59,588 nucleotides of DNA from Lingula anatina (lineage: Eukaryota > Brachiopoda > Lingulata > Lingulida > Lingulidae): assembly GCF_001039355.2 (NCBI RefSeq), contig NW_019775888.1:72962-132549 (forward strand), in the 5' to 3' direction. The notes below the pieces were generated by a model. That model had not been told where the DNA came from. It ran no database searches and saw only the letters and a program-made list of their open reading frames with translations. Positions 21,101 to 31,152 of the stretch are shown here, in pieces. The first letter of the stretch is position 1, and each line of letters opens with the position of its first letter. The position numbers and the translations under genes were made by a program.

Positions 21101-24100
21101 TAAAAAAAAATTAAGTCAGTTTTGTCTCAAAGCTTAGTTTACAAAGATCTGGCCAAGTTGTGTTACACAAAGAATCTAAAGCTGATCAACAATTAACTAA
21201 TATATATATTGGCACAAAAATGTATGCATTGGCACTCCTTAAAAATCCATATTAAAATATGTACTGGTGCAAAGAAAAACATTCAAGCGTTCTTGCATTC
21301 CATGATTGGGCTCGATTTGCTGAATGAACTAATAGTTAACTACACCTAGATTGTTCATGTGATAGTACATATAAAAATATTAATATAACTTTTATATGGG
21401 AGTGCCAAAGTATAAATTTTCTTGCTAATATTTATAATGCTGTATAGTACTTACTTTCTGTGTCTGTGCCTTTACTTGTACCAGTATGGTCAGTGCAGAA
21501 TTTTAGAAGTGTTGATATGCCTGTGGTGAGATTGTTGTTCATCATCCACAAATCCTTAGGAAGCCTAATAATGCAGAAATTGTAAAATGGTGAATTTTCA
21601 TTAGTATGTGTAATTTAGGATTTCTCTTTCTTCAAGAAAATGTTTCACACCAAAATAAAATGTCTTTCAAAATAAGTACACCTCATGTCATGCAAATAAC
21701 CAGTAGCACAACGAAAAACAAGGCAGCAAAGCTGTCAAATGTACAGACAAAAACCAGAAAATAAAAACGCAGGAAATAGGATACTGTCAATTTTGATGCA
21801 CTAATGTATTATGCTTACTGTAACTGCATAGCCAACGTCAAATTCTAATTCTGCATAACAGTGGATTAGGATGAAAGTAAAATGTATAACAAGCATTAGA
21901 CTGAGTTCCCATACCTAGATCAATCTAACAGGATCAAATCCAACTCCAAGGGGTTTCTCACTAAATTGCTTTCAGCTTAAGCGGCTTAGGATTCTGGCAT
22001 GCCAGTTTCAGTAGGCGTGACAAACAGCTAAGCCACTTACATTGATTGCAATTTAGCGAGAATTCCCTTGGAGATAGATCGATCCACAGTTAGTGTGATA
22101 GGGTCTGGAAATAGTTCCTAAGGCTTCAGGCTGATAAGAGTTAAACTTTGGAAATGCCAGAACGAGATAAAGTGAAAATTTCACCAAAAAAAAAAAAAGG
22201 TTAAACTCAATAATATATATATATATATTAATAGAGCTGTTTTTCTTATTTGGGCTGTATGTCAATCCTAAGAATCATTCTTGTAAATTAAAAAAATACA
22301 GAAAATGTTACAAAGTAACAGTACAGGGCTCCTGGTGGATGGGAGTGATAAGTCACATCTTGAAAATGCCAGTTTGAAAAATTAAAAATTAAAGAAAAAA
22401 TTACAAAAATATTCCACTAAAGCTGCCATTCAGTCTAGCTGAATAACCATGATATGTATCATCCAACTTAAGTTTAACAGTGTAAACAACTCACAGAAAT
22501 ATAATATATTTTGTTTTACTACAAAAAGGGCAGTCATAGCTATTATTCTGATATCTGAACTTGTCATCATACCATGTGACCTCCATAGATGGCTATACTT
22601 TGTAATAATTTCTTNGTTAAAAAAATACAGACAATGTTACAAAGTAACAGTACAGGGCTCCTGGTGGATGGGAGTGATAAGTCACATCTTGAAAATGCCA
22701 GTTTGAAAAATTAAAAATTAAAGAAAAAATTACAAAAATATTCCACTAAAGCTGCCATTCAGTCTAGCTGCATAACCATGATATGTATCATCCAACTAAA
22801 GTTTAAACAGTGTAAACAACTCACAGAAATATAATATATTTTGTTTTACTACAAAAAGGGCAGTCATAGCTATTATTCTGATATCTGAACTTGTCATCAG
22901 ACCATGTGACCTCCATAGATGGCTATACTTTGTAATAATTTCTTAAGAGATTATAACACAAAAAAAAACACTTTTTAGAAAAAAAATTAATTATTTGCCA
23001 AAAAGAACAGTCAAGTTGCAAATATTGCACAACAGGTAGTATCAATAAAAGTTAACTGTTACATGCCCTTTGGAGTTATAAGTTCCACAATGAAAATGCC
23101 AGTATGTGAAAGATAAAAATTTCACAAAATGTACAACAGAATAACATGGTCAATAAGATTACAGTTTCAGGACCATATGTGAGAGTTCAAATTCACATAA
23201 TGAAAATTCCAATATGTGAAAAAAGATGACAGTGCATAAAATAATATAATTACTCAATGTTTAAAGACATAAAAACCAACACAACTCCTTATGTGGAAAA
23301 ACAGAAAATGCACAGTGCTTCTGGTGGATGGGAGTTTCACGAGTGATATCTTGAAGATGCTAGTGTTTGAAAAATAATTAAAAGAAAATGTTAAATAAAA
23401 CATAACAAAAAAATTCCAATAAAGCTGCTATTCAAACTTTTAATCTAGCTGTGTAATTACTAACATGACTAACATTTACCTGCATAATAATCATCGATTC
23501 CTATTTATGTGACACAGTTAAGAGAGATAAACCCAGGGGACTTTAAAATGAAATCTCAACGTGTGTTTTATGTAATCTCATTTAATGTCCACTTGAAAAT
23601 TAATTAAGCAAATTACTTTATAACCCTAAAACAACTTGAAAATTAATTAAGCAAATTACTTTGTGATCCCGAATTAATATACTGCCCACTATCCATATAC
23701 ATTTATTGCACCATAGTGCACTCTATAGAACTGCATTGCTTCCAAAACAGAAAACAATCACACTGGTTTTCCAACACAAGCTGCACTTCAGTCTTATGAA
23801 ACTTTTCAGTAAATTTGAGTATCATAAGTAACATGGTTTTCCCTTAATCGCTATCCTGGCAGCAGTGTCCAAAATAGGGGTTTCTTCAACTTTCATGCAA
23901 TATAACATAATACTTAACAGCATAATGACCATCAATTTTTTATAAAAAAAGTAAGAGTATCATGAATATTCAGAAAATGTGATATGGGAAGGTCTTCAAG
24001 ACCATGGAAATTCAGAGTCACACATTCAAAATGCCAAAATGTTAACAAGAGATAACTGTACTGAAATAATTTTCTTTCCATTTTCAACACCTTTTTGACA

Positions 24101-25282
24101 TAAAACAAAATAATCAATTTACTGTCATTTTTAAATGATCAACTAGGAAAATTGTTGACATAGGAAAAATATCAATAGAACAATTTTAAATGTCCAATTT
24201 GCTCCATTTGCAGATTCTGAACATAGTGAATGATTGAATCTGACAAACTGCAATGATGAGTTCCTTTCCATTTTTGATACTTTATTACACAATGCACAAT
24301 AACAGGTTTACCGTCATTTTTATATAATCACCTAACAATATTGTTAAGAAGCAGAAAATGTCAAAACAACACTTTTACATATCTAATTAGTTCCATAATG
24401 AGACTGTTAACATGCCTAAGAATTAAATCTGAAGAAAAAAACACTTACATACAAAAAGGCTAATAACTTCATCAAAACTTAACTGATCAAGCTTATTTTC
24501 AAACTTGATCTGTATACTAGTCAGACTAATCACTGCTGTGAGATGCAAGACAAAAGGCTGATTGGTTTTCCTTAAAATGTGTTATCAGTGTTGCATATAT
24601 GCTGAATAAGGGAAAAAGACAGCATAACTGTTGTAAAAATAGTCCAATCAAGCCAATTTTCGAACTTGACCTGCGTATTATGAATATTCATCAGTTTCAA
24701 TCCAAAAGGAAAAACATTTTTACACTTATCTTGTTATCCATGTTATAAAAAAGCTGAAAAATTTGAAAAAAAAAACAACATGATAACTTCCCTAAAAATG
24801 GCCGGATCATAATGAATTTTGAACTTGACCTGCGTGTTATGAATATTCATCAGTTCTGTAAGTTTCAAGCCAAAAGGTAAAAGGGTGCTTCACTTATCGC
24901 ATTATCTGTATTGCATATATGTTGACAAAAGTGAAAAAACATCATAACTTCCATAAAAATGACCGGATCATGCTGAATTTCGAACTTGACCTGCATATTA
25001 TAAATATTCATCAGTTCTGTAAGTTTCAAACAAAAAGGTAAAAGGGTTCTTCACTTATCGTGTTATCAGTGCGACGGCAGACGCAGATGACGGCTATATG
25101 TACAGACACATCAAAGAAAGCAAATTGAAGAAAGCAATTTCAATTTAAAAAATTTAAAATTTGTGACATTAATATAAGTAAACTATTATAGAATGAATAT
25201 TCTTCCATTTTTAATGAAATTTATTCAAATATTAAAAATTTTGAATATTTTAATAAGATAATATAACACTGCCCCCCCCCCC

Positions 25283-25315
<33 letters not shown>

Positions 25316-28300
25316 AAAGACTTGGTTAAACTTCATGTGAATCTGTTATCAAATTTCAGATTTACAATAAGTGGACCCTGCACCCCAAACCCTGGAAAAA
25401 GCCCTGATCGAAACTATGTTAAAGCAATAATAACTCTTCCTTTGAGATTCAAAATTCCGCAAGTAATACATTCTAAACAACACATGGAAATATATAATAT
25501 ATCGCATTTCACCACTAAAACGGCTGTTATTGTAGTAAAACTAAAAACTGCTTGTCAATACATACACGTCTCCATAGATTTACGTTTTGTTAAATTTACG
25601 TTCCGATAGATCCACCAACAGTTTCCTATAAACCCACGTATCTTTAGATCCAGGTACCGCTAGATCCATCTATCTGACATCGTAATTAATCGGCTAAAAT
25701 GCCGATATAAACTTGAGATACAGGTATGAGGCTTTCGAGAGATAGTCTGGATGCGAGTACTGACCCACTCAGTGAGATGACTTAATTACAACCTGATAAT
25801 TATTTATTTATATATATTTATTAGGTGTTCAAACAAGACATAGGCCTACATGTACGTTCGCGTCTACACGTCTTTACTATCGTTTACTATCATTTACTTC
25901 ATTGCAGGGGCGGATTTAGGCCGTCTTCTGGGTCTTCCGGAAGACGGTCAGATTTTCAGGTTTACATTGACGGGTATCTAATTTTTTCTGTCGGAAGACG
26001 GTCAAAAANAAACATAACAAAAAATTCCAATAAAGCTGCTATTCAAACTTTTAATCTAGCTGTGTAATTACTAACATGACTAACATTTACCTGCATAATA
26101 ATCATCTATTCCTAATTATGTGACACAGTTAAGAGAGATAAACCCAGGGGACTTTTTATGGCCACTTGAAAATTAATTAAGCAAATTACTTTATGACCCT
26201 GAATTAATATACTGCCCACTATCCATATACATTTATTGCATCATAGTGCACTCTATAGAACTGCATGGCTTCCAAAACAGAAAACAATCACACTGGTTTT
26301 CCAAAACAAGCTGCACTTTCGTCTTATGAAACTTTTCAGTAAATTTGAGTGTCCAAAATAGGGGTTTCTTCAACTTTCATGCAATATAACATAATACTTA
26401 ACAGCATAATGACCATCAATTTTTTATTAAAAAAAAATAAGAGTATCATGAATATTCAGAAAATGTGATATGGGAAGGTCTTCGAGACCATGGAAGTTCA
26501 GAGTCACACATTAAAAATGCCAAAATGTAAACAAGAGATAACTGTACTGAAATGATTTTCTTTCCATTTTCAACACCTTCTTATAAAAAACAAAATAATC
26601 AATTTACTGTCATTTATAAATGATCAACTAGGAAAATTGTTGACATAGGAATAATATCAATAGAACAATTTTAAATGTCCAATTTGCTCCATTCGCAGAT
26701 TCTGAACGTAGTGAATGATTGAATCTGACAAACTGCAATGATGAGTTCCTTTCCATTTTTGATACTTTATTACACAATGCACGATAAAAGGTTTACCATC
26801 ATTTTTATATAATTAACTAACAATATTGTTAAGAAGCAGAAAATGTCAAAACAACACTTTTAAATTAGTTCCATAATGAGACTGTTAACATGCCTAAGAA
26901 TTAAATCTGAAGAAAAAAATTTATATACAAAAAGGCTAATAACTTCATCAAAACTTAACTGATCAAGCTTATTTTCAAACTAGATCTGTATACTAGTCAG
27001 ACTAATCACTGCTGTGAGTTGCAAGACAAAAGGCTGATTGGTTTTCCTTAAAATGTGTTATCAGTGTTGCATATATGTTGAATAAGAGAAAAAAGACAGA
27101 ATAACTGTTGTAAAAATAGTCCAATCAAGCCAATTTTCGAACTTGACCTGCGTATTATGAATATTCATCAGTTTCAATCCAAAAGGAAAAACATTTTTAC
27201 ACTTATCTTGTTATCAGTGTTATAAAAATGCTAAAAATTAAAAAAAAAAAACATCATAACTTCCCTAAAAATGGATGGATCATGCTGAATTTCGAATTTG
27301 ACCTGCGTATTATGAACATTCATCAGTTCTGTAAGTTTCAAGCCAAAAGGTAAACCGGTATTTCACTTATCATATTATCAGCGCTACATAAACAGGGGCG
27401 GATCCAGAGCTATATACTGACAGTCTTCCAAATTATCTTTGTTGATTCATCCTCCAATTTTGACCGTCTTCCAACATTAAAAATTGGATACCCGTCAATG
27501 TAAACTTGAAAATCTGACCGTCTTCTGGAAGTCCCAGAAGACGGCCTAAATCCGCCCCTGATAAAGGCTGAAAAAAAGTGAAAAAACAGCATAACTTCCC
27601 TAACAAAGACCTGATCATGCTGATTTTCGAACTTGACCTGTGTATTATGAATATTCATCAGTTTTGTAAGTTTCAAGCCAAAAAGTAAAATGGTTTTCCA
27701 CTTATCGTATTATCGGTGCTGCATATATGCTGAATCCCTACAAGTGACCCAATCATGCTGATTTTCGAACTTGACCTGCGTATTATAAATATTCATCAAT
27801 TCTGTAAGTTTCAAGCTGAAATTAAGAACAGTTTTACACTTATCATGTTATCGGTAAAAGTGCACGGCGACAACGGCGACGCCAGACGCAGATGATGGCT
27901 ATATGTACTGACACATCTGTGTCTGTACATAAAAAGAAAAAAAAAAGGAATTATCCCTGTAGATGTAGTACTGTATGAAAGAAGTCATTGTATTATCAGT
28001 GTTCCCAAGTTTTCTGACCAGCCATCAACAAGTCACCACTGTGTCAGCACAATTTCAATATTTTAATTTATCAACTGAACACATGTCCACCTTACATTCT
28101 GTATCAGTGGGTCAGAGACATTTAATAATTCACAGGCAATTTCTGTAACTTCACATGATAACTTTTGATTGTAGTCTGTAATTCCACATAATATGTTATG
28201 TAAAGTCTACAGAGGTAAAGAAAGCTTGTTGACTACTTAATTAATTAATCAGAATAATCAACAAGCTTACTTTTATAAGATGTTAAGTTCATGAAGCCAT

Positions 28301-28454
28301 TGTCTTGGTTTGATACTAAAGAGTGTAATTCCTCACATATCGTTAGAATGTAACTGAGCAAGCAACAAGTGAACATTAAATGCTAAATTTGCACTGTTCC
28401 AGACAAGTGAACCATAAGTGATGCTGAACTGTAGTCATCAAAACAAATTCTAGC

Positions 28455-28520
<66 letters not shown>

Positions 28521-29653
28521 TTTTGATAATAAATTAACGAATATGTCAATGAATAAAAATGTCAAAACATGGAAAATTCAGTAGTTAAGAAAATAGACTG
28601 GCCCAGTGGATTTAGATTTAGATTTAAGAAGTGGGGGGGGGGGGGGGGGGGGGGTGGGGGGGGGGACCCACCCCCTGCGGTTTTCAGAAAAAAAAAAAAA
28701 AATTTAAAAAANAAGCTGAAATGAAAAACAGTTTTCCACTTATCGTGTTATTGGTAAAAGTGCACAGCGACGACGGCAACGGCGACAACGGCGACGACAG
28801 ACGCAGGTGATGGCTATATGTACAGACACATCTGTGTCTGTACATAAAAAACAGCATAACTTTTGTAAAAAAAAAAGTCCAATCAAGCCAATTTTCAAAC
28901 TTGACCAGTGTATTATGAATGTTCATCAGTTCTGTAAGTTTCAAGCCAAAAGGTAAAATGGTTTTCCACTTATCATGTTATCAGTGCTGCATAAATGCTG
29001 AATAAAGTGAAAAAACAACATAACTTTTGTAAAAATAGTCCAATCAAGCCAATTTTCGAACTTGACCTGTGTATTATGAAAATTCATCAATTTTGTAAGT
29101 TTCAAGCCAATAGGTAAAACGGTTTTCCACTTATCGTGTTATCGGTGCTACATAAATGCTGAAAAAAGTGAAAAAACAGCATAACTTCCCTAAAAATGGC
29201 CTGATCATGCTGATTTTCGAACTTGACCTGCGTATTATGAATATTCATCAGTTCTGTAAGTTTCAAGCCAAAAGAAAAAACAGTTTTCCACTTATCATGT
29301 TATCAGTAAAAGTGCATGGCGACGATGACGGCGACGACAGACGCAGGTGATGGCTATATGTACAGACACATCTAAAAAAAAATTAAATCATAAATCCTCA
29401 ACATTATCCTTTTGTCATAATAACATCTTTCAAAGTTGTGTTTTCAACTTGAAATGATTGTTTTGGTGCCTCTTTTGAAAATAATTCTTGGCAATGCTTT
29501 ATTTTACTCAGCAGTTATCAGTTTGAGAAATTTATCCTATGATGCTACAAACTCATATTTGGGAACATTTTTAATGCAGTGGTTTACGTGTGCTACCATT
29601 GCTTTGGTAAATATTGGCAGTTCAGTACCAGGAGTGCTCACAGTGACATGATT
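18191..29653 (-). CDS. Unrecognised split gene, 3' part (provisional exon chain)
   Basis: Minus-strand exon candidates whose splice sites and phases agree: 28353-28271 (contains ILTICEELHSLVSNQDNGF), 28175-28096 (LSCEVTEIACELLNVSDPL), 21554-21455 (DLWMMNNNLTTGISTLLKFC), 18458-18333 (THYGFRPPITKLDPSVAG) and 18276-18191 (HLPISSGDSISETKSVSD, stop TAA). Donors are mostly strong (GTAAGC, GTAAGG, GTAAGT). An upstream exon at 29653-29553 (VSTPGTELPIFTKAMVAH) joins only through a weak GTTTGT donor. Read straight on, it instead stops at TAG 29537-29539 with AATAAA just beyond, so it may end a different gene. The 55-bp last intron is unusually short. The helical, leucine-rich middle and serine-rich acidic tail look like real protein, but I do not recognise the family. 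The chain crosses three single-N joins (22615, 26009, 28712), so exons may be missing. Confidence 0.4.
18459..19949. other. Repeat-rich non-coding stretch
   Basis: Contains A-rich and T-rich tracts (18669-18700; poly-T at about 19099-19119) and a C-run (19690-19701). No supported exon. Confidence 0.5.
19950..20710. repeat. Degenerate tandem repeats with CCACCCC(C)AGG core
   Basis: At least four diverged copies, roughly 130-190 bp apart, of a block containing CAACTTCCTA, a GATCTAGG-like stretch, AGAATTCAGAA and a core such as CCACCCCCAGGTGCAGTCC (cores near 20031, 20190, 20510 and 20690). Probably an old satellite or the body of a transposon. No coding capacity. Confidence 0.5.
20856..20886 (+). 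repeat. (CAATA)n microsatellite
   Basis: About five perfect pentamers ACAAT/CAATA, followed by AATATAATG. Confidence 0.8.
22284..22944 (+). repeat. Direct duplication either side of a single N
   Basis: 22288-22614 and 22620-22944 are almost identical over about 325 bp, sharing CAGGGCTCCTGGTGGATGGG and the following run down to GTAATAATTTCTT. They meet at the N at 22615. This is more likely an unmerged contig overlap or haplotype copy than a biological tandem repeat. Confidence 0.8.
23398..25115 (+). repeat. First copy of a ~1.7-kb duplicated block with pearl/Helentron-type core repeats
   Basis: From AACATAACAAAAAAATTCC onward this block matches 26010-27900 almost base for base, with small indels. 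Its right part holds tandem units of about 160 bp (at about 24490, 24650, 24815 and 24977), each with TTCGAACTTGACCTGCGTAT, ATTCATCAGT and CACTTATCG motifs. They are followed by GCGACGGCAGACGCAGATGA and a TGTACAGACACA end. Core repeats followed by a short microsatellite and a hairpin-like end match the architecture described for bivalve pearl/HINE (Helentron-derived) elements. The family name is inference. Confidence 0.65.
25140..25411 (-). repeat. Interspersed repeat with inverted copy at ~36.98-37.22 kb
   Basis: The segment with the C-run/(CA)n at 25273-25306 and the following GTATTTTTTAAAGACTTGG matches, in reverse complement, the segment 36985-37220, including the AATATTTTAAT-rich side. 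It is part of a mobile element of unknown class. It lies immediately right of the core-repeat array. Confidence 0.65.
25906..26008 (+). mobile_element. Truncated GGGGCGGAT element ending at an assembly join
   Basis: Starts CAGGGGCGGATTTAGG and carries the same interior (GACGGTCAGATTTTCAGG, GACGGGTATC) as the complete element at 27393-27560, in the opposite orientation. It breaks off at the single N at 26009. Confidence 0.75.
26010..27945 (+). repeat. Second copy of the duplicated block, with an extra insertion and a terminal palindrome
   Basis: Near-identical to 23398-25115 but begins directly after the N at 26009. Core units with ACTTGACCTG lie at about 26950, 27140, 27300, 27630 and 27770. 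The copy carries a 168-bp element (27393-27560) absent from the first copy. It ends in ACGGCGACAACGGCGACG-type microsatellite, GATGGCTATATGTAC and TGTGTCTGTACAT. It may represent the other haplotype. Confidence 0.7.
27393..27560. mobile_element. 168-bp hAT-like MITE inserted in a core repeat
   Basis: Ends CAGGGGCGGAT and its reverse complement ATCCGCCCCTG. Flanked by ATAAA on both sides (27388-27392 and 27561-27565). Uninterrupted units elsewhere (for example near 29150) read GCTACATAAATGCTGAAAA, which shows the empty site. The CAGGGGCGGAT end is common among animal hAT-like non-autonomous elements, although a 5-bp duplication is shorter than the usual 8. Confidence 0.8.
28456..28522. repeat. 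(TAA)n/(TTA)n perfect foldback microsatellite
   Basis: About 39 bp of TAA repeats run directly into about 27 bp of TTA repeats, giving a palindrome able to form a hairpin or cruciform. Confidence 0.9.
28632..28712 (+). repeat. G tract, A tract and single N
   Basis: More than 40 bases are almost all G (28632-28665), then GGACCCACCCCC, a poly-A run and a single N at 28712. Such low-complexity sequence is a typical contig end, and the G run could form quadruplexes. Confidence 0.8.
28713..29373 (+). repeat. Third pearl/Helentron-type array
   Basis: Starts after the N with sequence like 27819-27870. It then has GCGACGACGGCAACGGCGAC and the terminal hairpin TGTACAGACACA-TC-TGTGTCTGTACA (28819-28844), followed by three more core units (ACTTGACC at about 28898, 29060 and 29222). 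A second GACGATGACGGCGACGAC/TGTACAGACACATCT end lies at 29319-29373. Confidence 0.65.
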
Positions 29654-30323
29654 CTGATAAGTAGATAAAAAATATGCAGTGGGAAGTGCACTCTATTGGC
29701 AACTATAGGTAATAAACTCATTAAATTTATCACAAGATCATTTGCCTTATCTTTTAGATAAGTTACATAAATTAATTCTTTGTAAACTGTTTCTTGTCAG
29801 TAAAGAATATAATTTTTGTGTGTGTGTTATCCGGTGTTTGTGATGTATTGTGTCAGTAAAAAATTACAACAGTAAAACTTGATAATTTGACAATGACATA
29901 CATAAAAAAATTTAATACAGTAAAGCCACTGTTATTTATAAACCTTATCTTTGCTTACCGACTTAATATATAATTAAATGATTCTAATAATTTTAACTAC
30001 TTAATTGTGACTTCAAGTATTAAAAAAAAACAAATATCATAAAATTAATAAATAACCAAATAAATACATAAACCATATACTGGTAATATTAAAAATATGC
30101 TGCCACCATATATTAAGGTGCTTTTCTGTAATGAAACAATTAAAAGGTGAAAGGTGGCATTATTATTTGAAAATATATGGAGTATCAAAATAAAATCTTT
30201 TATGGTTTATTCAATAAAAGAGAGAGGTTATTATCCGCCAGATTCGTCTTATAAATGTTTGAAAGTTGAATTACAGAACGAATGAATTCTGTAATCTAGC
30301 TAAATAAACATAATATCTCTTAC
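29654..30323. other. AT-rich non-coding stretch
   Basis: No supported exon. The plus-strand end borders a possible minus-strand donor (GTAAGAG at 30323 reading down) preceded by an open TVVLHNSGISTTSE reading that may be an exon of a minus-strand gene; its upstream boundary is unclear. Confidence 0.4.
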
Positions 30324-30538
30324 CTCTGATGTCGTAGAAATGCCACTATTGTGTAAGACTACAGTACTAGTATCGCCGGATTTCTGTCTTTCTCCTGCGA
30401 CTCACTACTGTCTCTCTTTGTTTCATACAGCCTCTCTTTGTTTCATATTTCCCGCTCACGCTCGGCAATCGGCAATCCTCGGCCGACTCCGCAAGCTCCA
30501 TACTAATGTCTATGGGAGTATATGGGGACATTACGACA

Positions 30539-30710
30539 TTCGGTTTGAAGGCTTTAACCACTTTTGATAGTTTCTTTTGCAATTTTATTAATTAATGTGG
30601 TAGTCTAAGGTTGTTCTAGGTGGATTTCAAGTTTATGCACCCGGTTTAAAAATAATTTAGCGATTTTACGACAATCATTTACTATCCAATCAAGGTGACA
30701 GCCGAGCGTG
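30539..30710. mobile_element. Lone arm of the 11.85-kb foldback family
   Basis: 172 bp matching 12389-12561 in direct orientation, from TTCGGTTTGAAGGCTTTAAC to GTGACAGCCGAGCGTG. The partner arm is not present nearby, so this is a solo end or a truncated copy. Confidence 0.8.
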
Positions 30711-30883
30711 TTCCCGCTCGTGTTCCCGCTAGTGTGTCGCTCGTGTCCCAGATCACTTTTCAAGAGTGCAAAGCTCTAAAAAAAAGTCGATTGTTTTACT
30801 GTGCTTTTTGATGGCCTATTTTTATACACAGATGTATTAAAATACTTAGTATTTATTAAAGTTAAAAGCAAACTGACATTCAC

Positions 30884-30963
30884 CGCTGTGTTTTGAGAAA
30901 GCGTGTTTGGCTTGTCTTGCTTAGATGCCACTCGAGGTCGTCTGCTTTCTGCTGTCAAAGCAG
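30884..30963 (-). other. Possible minus-strand exon
   Basis: The open reading ALTAESRRPRVASKQDKPN ends at a GTGAATG donor and has a weak AG acceptor at 30963. The residue mix looks protein-like, but no family is recognised and there is no in-frame ATG. Offered only as a candidate. Confidence 0.25.
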
Positions 30964-31152
30964 CTTGTAATATTTTAATGCTTAAATGTAGATTTGTTTG
31001 AAACGCACTATATTAGTTTCAGCCTGGTAAAATTTTAAGTGAACTACTTGAGTTTGAGGAATTTTTATGTAAAATGGGCGTACATCGATGTTGGAACAGC
31101 AAAGAGTTGCAGGCGGTGTCCAGTCTACTCATTTTCCACATTCCAGAGTAGC

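Noticed and set aside
24490-25070. Regular ~160-bp repeats considered as a CRISPR-like or gene-repeat array
   Set aside because: Units are contiguous with no unique spacers, no cas genes exist in an animal nuclear genome, and copies end in transposon-like termini.
27410-27676. 88-codon minus-strand ORF with GGFRPSSGTSRRRSDFQV
   Set aside because: It is a translation through the CAGGGGCGGAT MITE and core repeats; the same peptide appears at 25906 for the same reason.
29436-29651. 71-codon hydrophobic plus-strand ORF (LVPLLKIILGNALFYSAVIS)
   Set aside because: The opposite strand gives a more protein-like reading with an acceptor, a stop and a nearby AATAAA; the hydrophobic ORF is its antisense shadow.
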